DNA of 64,000 nt from an uncultured Glaciecola sp. (GTDB lineage: Bacteria; Pseudomonadota; Gammaproteobacteria; Enterobacterales; Alteromonadaceae), in contig CANMCE010000015.1 in the NCBI GenBank assembly GCA_947496235.1, positions 31,772-95,771 on the forward strand, given 5' to 3'. Below, piece after piece: positions 45,716 through 54,554 of this stretch; the stretch's first letter is position 1, and every line of letters begins with the position of its first letter. The notes under the pieces are model-generated. The model had not been told where the DNA came from. It made no database searches and saw only the letters and a program-made list of their open reading frames with translations. A program made the translations under genes and the position numbers.

Positions 45716-47668
45716 ATGAAGAATCGCCTTATTCTTACCTGTGTTTCGCTGTTAATGAGTTTTGCAACAATCGCCAAATTGCCAATAACAGTAACTGGTC
45801 CCGATGGTAACTTATCCCTTAGTCTACAGTTAGAAAACGGAAAAACTAACTACATTGTAGATTACAATGGTATGCGATTTTTGCAGCCTTCATCACTAGG
45901 GTTAAAAACTTCATTAGGCGATTTTTCTCAACAACTTACATATTCTAAACATTCTATTACTAGCGTCAGTTACGATTATGAGTTACTTAAAAATAAAGTG
46001 AGTCACGTTCAGCACGAAGCTACAAACTTATTAGTGAGTTTTACTACTGAGACGGGTGACTTTTTAGATATTGAATTTAGATTGGCCAACAATGATCTTG
46101 CTTTTAGATACATAGTTCGCAGTGGTCATGACGCAACAAGAATTAAAGTTTTTTCTGAAACCAGCAGCTTTAATCTGCCTGATGACGCGACAAGTTTTAT
46201 TACACCGCAAGCTTTACCAGAAACAGGGTGGATGCAGACTAAACCTAGCTACGAAGAAGGCTACACTTTCGATGAACCTGTTGGTACCCCATCTGCCAAT
46301 GGTGTGGGTTATACATTTCCTGCATTATTTAAAAACAACCAAAAAGGATGGATTTTAATTTCGGAAACGGATGTCGATAGCACCTACGTGGGATCACGAC
46401 TAAGTGAAAGTACCAAACATGGCGAATATGGTATCGCTTTCCCTCAGGAAGGGGAGAATTCAGGCATTGGCGCAACCTATGCGGCAATGGCACTACCTGC
46501 AACAACGCCTTGGCGGACAATTACAATTGGCCAAACTTTGGCCCCTATAGTAGAAACGACCCAAGCATTCGATTTAGTCTTACCTAGATACCCTGCTTCT
46601 CAAGATTACAAGATGGGCCGCGCTAGTTGGAGTTGGATTGTTTGGCAAGATGATAGCATAAATTATGATGACCAAATTAAGTATATCGATTTAGCATCTG
46701 AATTGGATCTTGAATACGTCCTTATTGATAACTGGTGGGATAGGAATATTGGCCGAGATAAAATCGTCGAGTTAGTCAATTACGCGAAACAAAAAAATGT
46801 TGGGGTACTTTTGTGGTACAACTCAAACGGATGGTGGAATGATGCCCCACAAACGCCTCAAAATGCTATGAATACTGCGCCTGCCAGACAAAATGAGATG
46901 CAATGGTTGCAAGAAATAGGCGTCAAAGGTCTAAAAGTGGATTTTTTTGGCGGCGATAAACAAGACACGATTAAACTGTATGAAGATATATTTACCGATG
47001 CGAACAAATATGGTCTTACTATCACGGTTCATGGTTCCACAATTCCAAGAGGTTGGGAGCGAATGTATCCGAATTTCGTGACTTCTGAAGCAGTTTTAGC
47101 ATCTGAAAACCTAATTTTTACCCAACGAGCTTCTGACTTGCATGCCTTTAACGCTACCATTTTGCCATTTACACGTAACACCATTGGCGCTATGGATTTT
47201 GCGCCTGTGTTTTTAAATAAGCGACTTTCTAGAGACCAAGTAAATGGAAGTATAAGACGCACTACAGAGGCATTTGAATTAGCGACTGGTATTTTGTATC
47301 TATCCCCAGTACAGCACTTTGGATTGACACCTAATAACCTAGAAGAGCAGCCAGATTTTGTTTTAGATTTGATAAAAGAAATGCCTGCAGTTTGGGACGA
47401 AACTCGCTTTATCGATGGTTATCCGGGCAGCCATGCTGTAATAGCTAGACGTAAAGGTTCAAAATGGTACGTAGCGGCGGTAAATGGTGAGGACAAAGCT
47501 AAAAAAATTACACTTAATTTGTCTATGCTAAAAGGAAAATCGCTACATCACATATTTGACAAGCACAATGGAAACGCAGATTACGAGGGCACAAGTGTGA
47601 ATAATAATGGACAAATCACCTTGTCTTTGCAACCTCAAGGTGGCGCTGTTTTATACTCCAAAGAATAA
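45716..47668 (+). CDS. Glycoside hydrolase family 97 (alpha-glucosidase or alpha-galactosidase)
   Basis: The 650-residue protein has a signal peptide ending near TIAK (about residue 20), an N-terminal beta-sandwich of the GH97_N type (about 22-280), and a TIM-barrel (about 290-560) with VLIDNWWDRNIG, GVLLWYNSNGWW, GLKVDFFGGDKQ, TVHGSTIPRGWERMYPN and TSEAVLASEN. A C-terminal beta-domain ends RRKGSKWYVAAVNGE. The family contains calcium-dependent inverting glucosidases (SusB) and retaining galactosidases. Which group this belongs to needs alignment of the base/nucleophile residues. It is periplasmic. AAGGAAAG supports the start. It stands alone in its direction. Confidence 0.9.
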   Translation: MKNRLILTCVSLLMSFATIAKLPITVTGPDGNLSLSLQLENGKTNYIVDYNGMRFLQPSSLGLKTSLGDFSQQLTYSKHSITSVSYDYELLKNKVSHVQHEATNLLVSFTTETGDFLDIEFRLANNDLAFRYIVRSGHDATRIKVFSETSSFNLPDDATSFITPQALPETGWMQTKPSYEEGYTFDEPVGTPSANGVGYTFPALFKNNQKGWILISETDVDSTYVGSRLSESTKHGEYGIAFPQEGENSGIGATYAAMALPATTPWRTITIGQTLAPIVETTQAFDLVLPRYPASQDYKMGRASWSWIVWQDDSINYDDQIKYIDLASELDLEYVLIDNWWDRNIGRDKIVELVNYAKQKNVGVLLWYNSNGWWNDAPQTPQNAMNTAPARQNEMQWLQEIGVKGLKVDFFGGDKQDTIKLYEDIFTDANKYGLTITVHGSTIPRGWERMYPNFVTSEAVLASENLIFTQRASDLHAFNATILPFTRNTIGAMDFAPVFLNKRLSRDQVNGSIRRTTEAFELATGILYLSPVQHFGLTPNNLEEQPDFVLDLIKEMPAVWDETRFIDGYPGSHAVIARRKGSKWYVAAVNGEDKAKKITLNLSMLKGKSLHHIFDKHNGNADYEGTSVNNNGQITLSLQPQGGAVLYSKE

Positions 47669-47729
47669 ATGGGTTGTTCTTAAGTCTCTGCTAGTTCGCT
47701 CTGATTTAGTGCGTTTTTTTTCAATAAAT

Positions 47730-47755
47730 GGTGTTGATTACATCTTATCAACACC
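47730..47755 (+). terminator. Hairpin after the GH97 gene, possible terminator
   Basis: A 9-bp perfect stem (GGTGTTGAT with ATCAACACC, 8-base loop) lies 61 bases after the GH97 stop. It has no T-run after it, although GTTTTTTTTC precedes it at 47713-47721. Termination here is plausible but weakly supported. Confidence 0.4.
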
Positions 47756-47921
47756 TAGTTTACCTGTTTATAAAAAGTCGTAAAGAAAACAATACTTTGC
47801 ATAGAAAAACCTAGCTTATCACATGCTCCCAGCCTACTATTAAGAAATAACGATTGCTGTAAACTTTTCAGCACACAGTTGTTTTTGAAATCACTTATTT
47901 CATTATCTTAAAGGATTGTAG

Positions 47922-48533
47922 ATGCCATTCCCGACTCATCGTTTTTACGAAGATGTTCTCGCATTATTTTGTGCGTGCGTGTTTGTATCTCTAGGCGTGG
48001 TATTTTTCAGTACCCATCAATTATTGACAGGCGGTACGGCTGGAATCGCTATTATTGGTACCTACTTATCACCGTTTTCATTCGGGGAAATTTTCTTCGT
48101 TGTGAATCTTCCTTTTTACTTGTTGGCATGGACTAAACTTAGCAAGCGCTTCACCATCAATACCTTCATTTCTGTGACTATGGTGTCGGTAATGACAGAG
48201 TACATGTATAAAGTGATTACGATTGCGGAGATCGATCCAGTTTTTGCCGCTATGGGCGGTGGAATGATGATAGGTGTTGGCCTATTAATAATGTTCAGAC
48301 ACAAATCAAGCCTAGGCGGCTTAGGCATTCTTGCTTTGTACATGCAGAATAGATTCAACATAAGAGCCGGCAATATAGGCCTTATGGTTGATTGCATCAT
48401 CCTGTTTTCATCGTTATTTCTATTCGATCTTTATTTAGTTTTGTTATCAGTAATTGGCGCCATAACCCTCAACATACTGATTGCCGTTAACCATCGCCCC
48501 GGCAGATACAACGTCCCCCCAAAAAACAACTAA
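47922..48533 (+). CDS. YitT-family inner-membrane protein
   Basis: The 203-residue protein has five or six hydrophobic helices. The family's first half includes GVVFFSTHQLLTGGTAGIAI and the later FRHKSSLGGLGILALYMQ, typical of the YitT/DUF161 group. The function is unknown; members have been suggested to move small solutes. The last codons (VPPKNN) are encoded by CCCCCCAAAAAACAAC, which resembles the repeat unit that begins immediately after the stop codon. The C-terminus may therefore have been altered by insertion of the inverted-repeat element. AAAGGA, 8 bases upstream, supports the start. Confidence 0.85.
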   Translation: MPFPTHRFYEDVLALFCACVFVSLGVVFFSTHQLLTGGTAGIAIIGTYLSPFSFGEIFFVVNLPFYLLAWTKLSKRFTINTFISVTMVSVMTEYMYKVITIAEIDPVFAAMGGGMMIGVGLLIMFRHKSSLGGLGILALYMQNRFNIRAGNIGLMVDCIILFSSLFLFDLYLVLLSVIGAITLNILIAVNHRPGRYNVPPKNN

Positions 48534-48774
48534 AATGGAGCCGTAGTACATTCCCCCCAAAAAATGGAGCCGTAGTTCATTATTCCAGCATCTCCCACAA
48601 AATCTTATAGAAAACACTGTAGACCCCTCAACTGAAGCCTTGTGAAGGTGCAAAATTTGCTGTAGATCCGTCATACATCATCATTTCAAACCAATTTGTG
48701 GGCAATACATGCCCAAATTTGTAAATAATGAACTACGGCTCCATTTTTTCGGGGGAATGTACTACGGCTCCATT
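48534..48774. mobile_element. Miniature inverted-repeat element of 241 bp (MITE-like)
   Basis: Two 51-bp arms, 48534-48584 and 48724-48774, are inverted copies of each other with a single mismatch (C against G in a C-run). Each arm is itself made of two direct copies of TGGAGCCGTAGT(A/T)CATT separated by a C-tract and A-tract. The 139-bp centre encodes nothing and holds a weaker hairpin near its right end. The element fills the gap between yitT and the convergent alcohol dehydrogenase gene. No transposase is nearby, so it would move in trans. It could also work as a bidirectional terminator. Confidence 0.8.
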
Positions 48775-48784
48775 GTTTTTATTT

Positions 48785-49831
48785 TTATGCGCTTAGTTTC
48801 GACATATCCATTACAAATCTGTGGGCAACGTCGCCTTTCTCCAAATGTGCGAAGGCTTCATTTACTTCTTCTGGAGATATGATTTTACATTCAGGGTGAA
48901 TGTTGTGTTCTGCACAGAAATCCAGTACCTCTTGAGTCTCTTTAATTCCACCGATAAGTGAACCTGCGACTCTGCGTCTTCCCATAACCATAGGCATAGT
49001 CATAAATTCATTCATGGGGCCGACTTGACCAACAATAACCAAGGAACCATCAATATCTAGCAATGGTATATAAGTGTCGACGTTGTGTTTTACCGGTACA
49101 GTATCAAGAATAAGATCAAAAGATGCCGCTGCTTGTTTCATCTGTTTCTCATCGGTAGAAACTAAAATACCCGTCGCGCCTAAATTTTTCGCATGCTCTT
49201 CTTTATCGTTTGAGCGACTAAGAACAGTAACTTCAGCGCCCATAGCCACAGCAAGTTTTACCGCCATGTGGCCAAGACCACCCAAACCAATAACACCTAC
49301 TCTACTTCCTTCTTTAACATCCCAAGTGCGTAGAGGTGAGTAAGTCGTTATACCGGCACATAAAATTGGTGCTACTTTGGGCAAATCTAGCGACGAAGGA
49401 ACGCTTAACACGAATTCTTCTCGCACGATTATGTGCTTGGAATAACCACCTTGAGTAACTTCCCCGTTGACACGGTCTTTTCCACCATAAGTGGGGGTCA
49501 TTCCGTTTCGACAAAACTGTTCTTCGTGATTGTGACATTGGTCACATTCTTGGCAACTATCCACCATACAGCCAACAGCTACTATATCGTCTAACTTATA
49601 GTTTTTAACATCACTACCAACTTCGATTACCTTCCCAACAATTTCGTGACCAGGCACTAATGGATAAGGTTGGGGTCCCCAATCTCCGTTCACAGTGTGT
49701 AAATCTGAATGACAAACACCGCTGTAAAGAATTTCAATCGCAACATCATTTGCTCGAACATCTCTGCGCTCAAAATGGTAGGGCACCATATGTGCATCAG
49801 ATGAGTGAGCTGCGTAGCCAGTAGTTTTCAT
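48785..49831 (-). CDS. Zinc-dependent NAD(P)-dependent alcohol dehydrogenase (YahK/cinnamyl-alcohol type)
   Basis: The 348-residue medium-chain dehydrogenase has the catalytic zinc ligands in GVCHSDLH and PLVPGHEIVG. The structural zinc lobe is four cysteines in CQECDQCHNHEEQFC, and the coenzyme site is GVIGLGGLGHMAVKLA. It is close in length and motif to E. coli YahK (349), an NADPH-dependent aldehyde reductase. It probably reduces a broad range of aldehydes. A GAGGTGA box supports the start. The 3' end is 10 bases from the inverted-repeat element. Confidence 0.93.
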   Translation of the reverse strand: MKTTGYAAHSSDAHMVPYHFERRDVRANDVAIEILYSGVCHSDLHTVNGDWGPQPYPLVPGHEIVGKVIEVGSDVKNYKLDDIVAVGCMVDSCQECDQCHNHEEQFCRNGMTPTYGGKDRVNGEVTQGGYSKHIIVREEFVLSVPSSLDLPKVAPILCAGITTYSPLRTWDVKEGSRVGVIGLGGLGHMAVKLAVAMGAEVTVLSRSNDKEEHAKNLGATGILVSTDEKQMKQAAASFDLILDTVPVKHNVDTYIPLLDIDGSLVIVGQVGPMNEFMTMPMVMGRRRVAGSLIGGIKETQEVLDFCAEHNIHPECKIISPEEVNEAFAHLEKGDVAHRFVMDMSKLSA

Positions 49832-49989
49832 TTATCACCTCTTAATTGATTTAAGCTAGTTTGCATTTTATTACTTAATTATACAGGTTATAGATTACAC
49901 CCAGTTGCTTAATCCTTTTTTTGTTATGCCTAATCCTCTGTCTCTTGCCACAAAGTGAAATGATTTTCTGTAAAGGCATCAACGCGTGT

Positions 49990-51642
49990 TCATAGTTGTG
50001 GCAGTGCTCGGTTTATAATGTACATACAATCAATACCCGGCGGTAAGGTACCAAACATTAATCCGTTGTGCTGGCACAAACGTGCTTTGATAAAAGCTTC
50101 CGCAACAAGTTTGTCTCCATGTTGCAGCATAGTAGATGCTTGCCATGCAAGCGCTAACTTTTCGACCAAATTTCTGCTGTTATATTCCAAGGAGTCAATA
50201 TCGGTTAAAGCTATCTTTAAGTCTTCAATAAACACTTTTAAATCTAGATTAAGACTACTGCCTATCTCAATTTCATTAAGCAATGCAGTCAACGCCTCGG
50301 GCTCTCGATGAATGACTCTAAGCACGTCCAGACACTGGACATTTCCTGAACCCTCCCATATCGCGTTTACAGGAGATTCGGTATAAAGTCGCGCGAGCAC
50401 ATTGTCTTTGATTAATCCAACCGCGCCAATACATTCCATAGCTTCGGCGGTATGTAAAGAGGCGCGCTTACAAATCCAATATTTTCCAATTGCTGTTCCC
50501 AAGCGAATGAGCGCATCTTCTTGATTGTCTAGGGCTTTTGCCATGCGCATGGTAATCGCCAGAGCAGCTTCTGATTCTAAAGCTAAATCAGCCAGTACAT
50601 TTTGCATCAATGGTTGGTCATGAAGATATTTGCCAAAGGCCTTGCGTTGTTTTGTATGGTGTAGCGCTTGTTGTGTTGCTAAGGCCAACAAAGAAGATGA
50701 GCCTACCATGCAATCGAAGCGGGTCATCGCAACCATTTCCAAAATAGTTTTAATTCCTTTTCCAATGGCACCTACTTGCCACGCAAAAGCACCTCTAAAT
50801 TCCACTTCAGAAGAAGCATTTGACGTATTGCCGGCTTTATCCTTCAAACGCTGAATTTGAATTGGATTTTTACTACCGTCAGGACGCCACCTTGGCATTA
50901 GAAAACAAGTGATACCGCCTTCTGTATTCGCGGTAACTAAAAAACCATCGCACATGGGCGCTGAGCAAAACCATTTATGTCCAACGATTTCCCAAATTGG
51001 AGTTCCTGACTCATCTTTCCCGGTTGCAGTGGCCCAACTAGTGTTAGCTCGAACATCTGAGCCTCCCTGTTTTTCGGTCATTGCCATTCCTATGGTAAGA
51101 CCATTTTTTTCAAAGTAGGGAATATTCCTGTGATCATATTGGTTTGATAATATCTTAGGGATCCAATGTTCGGCCAATGATGGTTGATGTTGCAAAGCTG
51201 GTACGGAGGCAAATGTCATAGTTAATGGGCAGCCTGAACCTGGATCTGCCTGCGTATGTAAAAATTCAATTCCAGCTCTAACTACATGCGCTCCCATTTT
51301 TTGTTCTTTCCATGGAAGCCAAGTATGACCATGAGCTATAGCACTAGTCATTAACTGATGATAAGCCGGATGATAATTGACTAGATCGACTCTGTGCCCA
51401 AATCTGTCATGCGGAGTAAATTCTGGGGTATATTTGTTGGCATCAAATCCAGCCTGTTGCAGCGAGCCCCCAACCAGTTGTCCATAGTCGGTAAGCAAAG
51501 TCTCTCCCCATTCTCCATCAAAGTTTTTTATCCAATGGGAAAGAATTCTATCACTGGCGTAAGCATTATAATCACTCAACGGGCTTGGTTGATTAAAGAC
51601 TTGATGTGTTTGCCGATAGTCTGGTTGAAAGTCGCTGGACAT
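49990..51642 (-). CDS. aidB: AidB-family acyl-CoA dehydrogenase
   Basis: The 550-residue flavoprotein starts QTHQVFNQPSPLSDYN, close to E. coli AidB (HTVFNQPIPL). It has MTEKQGGSDVRANT, the VGHKWFCSAPMCDGF region, LKDKAGNTSNASSEVEF and MTRFDCMVGSSSLL, all diagnostic for AidB over ordinary acyl-CoA dehydrogenases. AidB is part of the adaptive response to alkylation; it binds DNA and has weak isovaleryl-CoA dehydrogenase activity. Length equals the family norm. GGAAAC, 6 bases upstream, supports the start. No ada or alkB gene is nearby. Confidence 0.93.
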   Translation of the reverse strand: MSSDFQPDYRQTHQVFNQPSPLSDYNAYASDRILSHWIKNFDGEWGETLLTDYGQLVGGSLQQAGFDANKYTPEFTPHDRFGHRVDLVNYHPAYHQLMTSAIAHGHTWLPWKEQKMGAHVVRAGIEFLHTQADPGSGCPLTMTFASVPALQHQPSLAEHWIPKILSNQYDHRNIPYFEKNGLTIGMAMTEKQGGSDVRANTSWATATGKDESGTPIWEIVGHKWFCSAPMCDGFLVTANTEGGITCFLMPRWRPDGSKNPIQIQRLKDKAGNTSNASSEVEFRGAFAWQVGAIGKGIKTILEMVAMTRFDCMVGSSSLLALATQQALHHTKQRKAFGKYLHDQPLMQNVLADLALESEAALAITMRMAKALDNQEDALIRLGTAIGKYWICKRASLHTAEAMECIGAVGLIKDNVLARLYTESPVNAIWEGSGNVQCLDVLRVIHREPEALTALLNEIEIGSSLNLDLKVFIEDLKIALTDIDSLEYNSRNLVEKLALAWQASTMLQHGDKLVAEAFIKARLCQHNGLMFGTLPPGIDCMYIINRALPQL

Positions 51643-51830
51643 GGTAAGTTTCCGATAATTTACAAAAAATCAACATATCGGACCACATTGTTTAGTGCGC
51701 TGTCAAACCATATCTATATGGGTAATAGATAGGCATTTTCTACGCTTATAGATGATAAATTTGGCGTCTTGAATTACACTGAAATGGTCACTAGTCCGGT
51801 CTATTTAAGTTTTAAACCAAGGAAAAATCT

Positions 51831-54554
51831 ATGCTCAGATGTATTGGCCAAATTATCTGCCTCCTGATGTTTGCTATCTCATTTGCTTCCTTTGGTCATG
51901 CCGAAAAAGAAAAAGCCAGATTCGTTGCAGAGGATGGAAAAGATCAGGGGCGTTGTAACAATAGATTCAGACCCTGCGCTACTATCGAATATGCGGTACA
52001 ACAAGCAAATAAAGGCGATAAGATTTTGGTTTCCGCGGGAACCTACACTATTGATTCTGAGCAGGCGCTTTTATACTTATTATCCGAGCTACAACCTGTT
52101 TTGGGTGGCTTTAACAAACTCGATAATTTTCAAATTCAGCAACCAGATAAATCTATTACTACCCTTGTCGGCGTTCCCCAAGAATATGCGCAAACGCTAT
52201 TCGAAAAAGGTTTCACCACTATTGTAGATAGTAAATCTTTGATCAGTAAATACCCGCAAAAAAATATGGCGATTGTAAAACAGGCGTTAAAACCACAAGC
52301 TGCAGCTGAATGTATCGATGGAACAGCTAGCGGTTACAATTGTGAAAACGTATCTCTGCTGTCACATGTGCCACTCTCGGAATTACCGACAAATAGTAAT
52401 TCTGCAAATGATATTTGGGGGCACGTAGATTTAAATGACATGCGTGAATACGCACTGATTGGATTGCAAAATGGGGTTGCAGTTGTAGATGTCACAAATC
52501 CCCAAGCGCCAGTAGTTATTGGCAGTGTAGCTGGGCAAAATACTACTTGGCGAGATATTAAAGTCCATCAGTACTATTCAAGCGACCTTGGACGTTGGAT
52601 GGCTTATGCTTATGTGAGCGCTGACAATGTCACTGAGGGGTTGACCATACTAGATCTAAACTCATTACCTGAAACAATTTCACTAGTAAAAAGAGTTACC
52701 AACGATTTACAAGCACACAATATCTATATCAGTAATCAGGACTACACCACAAATACTGCCTTATCTAGCCAACAAGCGCCTTTGCTACATGTTGCAGGGA
52801 GCGAAAATCGAGGGGGATCTTGGCGCTCATATTCGTTAGAAAACCCCAGAACACCGGTTAGCCAATATGTACTAAGTAACGGCTCGCGTAATGATTATAG
52901 TCATGATTTAAGTTCTGTGAACATAACCGATGCGAGAAAAGAGACCCATTGCCAAGCATCACAAAGTGATTCCTGCAACCTAATTTTGGACTTCAATGAA
53001 AACGAACTCAGATTATGGGACCATTCCAACCCTAGCCAAGCTACTGAATTAGGACGGGAGACTTACCCAGATGCGGCTTACGTGCACTCAGGTTGGTGGA
53101 GCGAAGATAAGAATTACGTTATCTTGCATGATGAGTTAGATGAGCGAAATTTTGGCCTAAATACCAAGGTGCACATATTCGATATTACTCAGTTAAATTC
53201 ACCTGAATTAGTATCTACTTGGACGGGCCCAACTCGAGCCATAGATCATAATGGCTTTACCAGAGGCAATAAATATTACATGTCCAATTACGAAAGAGGC
53301 ATGACAATATTGGACTTATCTGATCCTTTGGCGCCAGAGCAAATCGGCTTTTTCGATACCTTTAGCAGCGCTAACAACACATCTTTTAATGGTGCTTGGG
53401 GAGTGTATCCATATTTGCCCTCTGGCATTATTTTAGTCAGTGATATACAAGGCGGCCTTTATGTATTGCAGGATGATACCTTAACAACAAGCGCTCCCTC
53501 GGTAAGATTTACCCAGAAAAACTATGAAACTATTGAAGGCGAAACACTTTCGGTTTCCGTTGAAAAGCAGGGCAATGACGCTATGTCAGTGGCTTACCAC
53601 GTTTTTTATGGTTCGGCGTCTGAACAAGATTACCAGATAGAACAAGGTGAATTACAGTGGATCACAGATGATCTCGAACCTAAGTCCATCGAAATTGCCA
53701 TCACTGATGACGGTATACAAGAGACCGATGAAATGTTTTTCATCCGCTTAAACAATCCGCAAGGAGGCTCGATTGATATAGCCGCGTCTACAGCTTTTGT
53801 CAGTATTATTTCTGACGACACCTTTCCTGGGCAAGTCGTTTTTGAGTCAGCTGAAATCACCGTTAAAGAAACCGATGGTGAAGTGGAAATCCCAGTACAA
53901 CGAGTGGGTGGAGACCAAGGAGCGCTTTTAGCAGACTATATAATTGATTTTGAAACCAGCGTACAAGATGACATTGCCGCTGTTCGAGGTACCTTAGAAT
54001 GGACAGATGGCGACAGCCAAGCAAAGTCTGTTTACATCGATATTCAAAATGATACAGAATCAGAAAGCAATGAGTCTTTTCTACTTACCTTAGTCACTTC
54101 TGAACCTGATACTTTGGGTGATCAAAATCAGATTAGAATCGTTATTCGCGATGATGAATCTAATCAACCGCCACAAGTAAATGCAGGCAACGATATACAA
54201 GTGAACACTCGACAGACTGTGCAAATCACAGCATCAGCGAGTGATGCCGAAAGCGATGTTTCTATTCTTTGGCAACAAATAACAGGTGATCCCGTTACCC
54301 TGTCAAATGCCAATTCTTTAAGTATGACTTTCACCGCGCCCTCTCAAGCTTCTACCTTAAGTTTTGAAGTTACCGCTACTGATGACTTTGGCGTAAGCGC
54401 CACAGATAGTGTATCTGTAACAGTGATAGCGGCCTCAAACACGCCCCAAGCTCCGCCGCAAAGTAGTGGTGGAGGTAGTTGGCAATGGACTAGTATATTC
54501 TACCTATTGTTAGTAATTTTCTGTCGCCGATTAAATTCGGCGACAGCACATTAG
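51831..54554 (+). CDS. Choice-of-anchor B family exoprotein with Calx-beta domains and GlyGly-CTERM tail
   Basis: The 907-residue protein has a signal peptide (about 1-24). Next come a short segment (residues 40-75, GRCNNRFRPCATIEYAVQQA) like the start of secreted beta-helix proteins and a region of about 400 residues with LVIVD-like repeats (DIWGHVDLNDMREYALIGLQ, then GVAVVDVTNPQAPVVIGSV) as in the choice-of-anchor B family. Two Calx-beta domains (about 560-780: RFTQKNYETIEGETLSVSVE and ITVKETDGEVEIPVQRV) and a PKD/cadherin-like domain (about 785-865) follow. The end is GGGSWQWTSIFYLLLV followed by CRR, a GlyGly-CTERM sorting signal cut by rhombosortase. It is therefore probably secreted by type II secretion and processed. 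Its role is unknown. Confidence 0.85.
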   Translation: MLRCIGQIICLLMFAISFASFGHAEKEKARFVAEDGKDQGRCNNRFRPCATIEYAVQQANKGDKILVSAGTYTIDSEQALLYLLSELQPVLGGFNKLDNFQIQQPDKSITTLVGVPQEYAQTLFEKGFTTIVDSKSLISKYPQKNMAIVKQALKPQAAAECIDGTASGYNCENVSLLSHVPLSELPTNSNSANDIWGHVDLNDMREYALIGLQNGVAVVDVTNPQAPVVIGSVAGQNTTWRDIKVHQYYSSDLGRWMAYAYVSADNVTEGLTILDLNSLPETISLVKRVTNDLQAHNIYISNQDYTTNTALSSQQAPLLHVAGSENRGGSWRSYSLENPRTPVSQYVLSNGSRNDYSHDLSSVNITDARKETHCQASQSDSCNLILDFNENELRLWDHSNPSQATELGRETYPDAAYVHSGWWSEDKNYVILHDELDERNFGLNTKVHIFDITQLNSPELVSTWTGPTRAIDHNGFTRGNKYYMSNYERGMTILDLSDPLAPEQIGFFDTFSSANNTSFNGAWGVYPYLPSGIILVSDIQGGLYVLQDDTLTTSAPSVRFTQKNYETIEGETLSVSVEKQGNDAMSVAYHVFYGSASEQDYQIEQGELQWITDDLEPKSIEIAITDDGIQETDEMFFIRLNNPQGGSIDIAASTAFVSIISDDTFPGQVVFESAEITVKETDGEVEIPVQRVGGDQGALLADYIIDFETSVQDDIAAVRGTLEWTDGDSQAKSVYIDIQNDTESESNESFLLTLVTSEPDTLGDQNQIRIVIRDDESNQPPQVNAGNDIQVNTRQTVQITASASDAESDVSILWQQITGDPVTLSNANSLSMTFTAPSQASTLSFEVTATDDFGVSATDSVSVTVIAASNTPQAPPQSSGGGSWQWTSIFYLLLVIFCRRLNSATAH

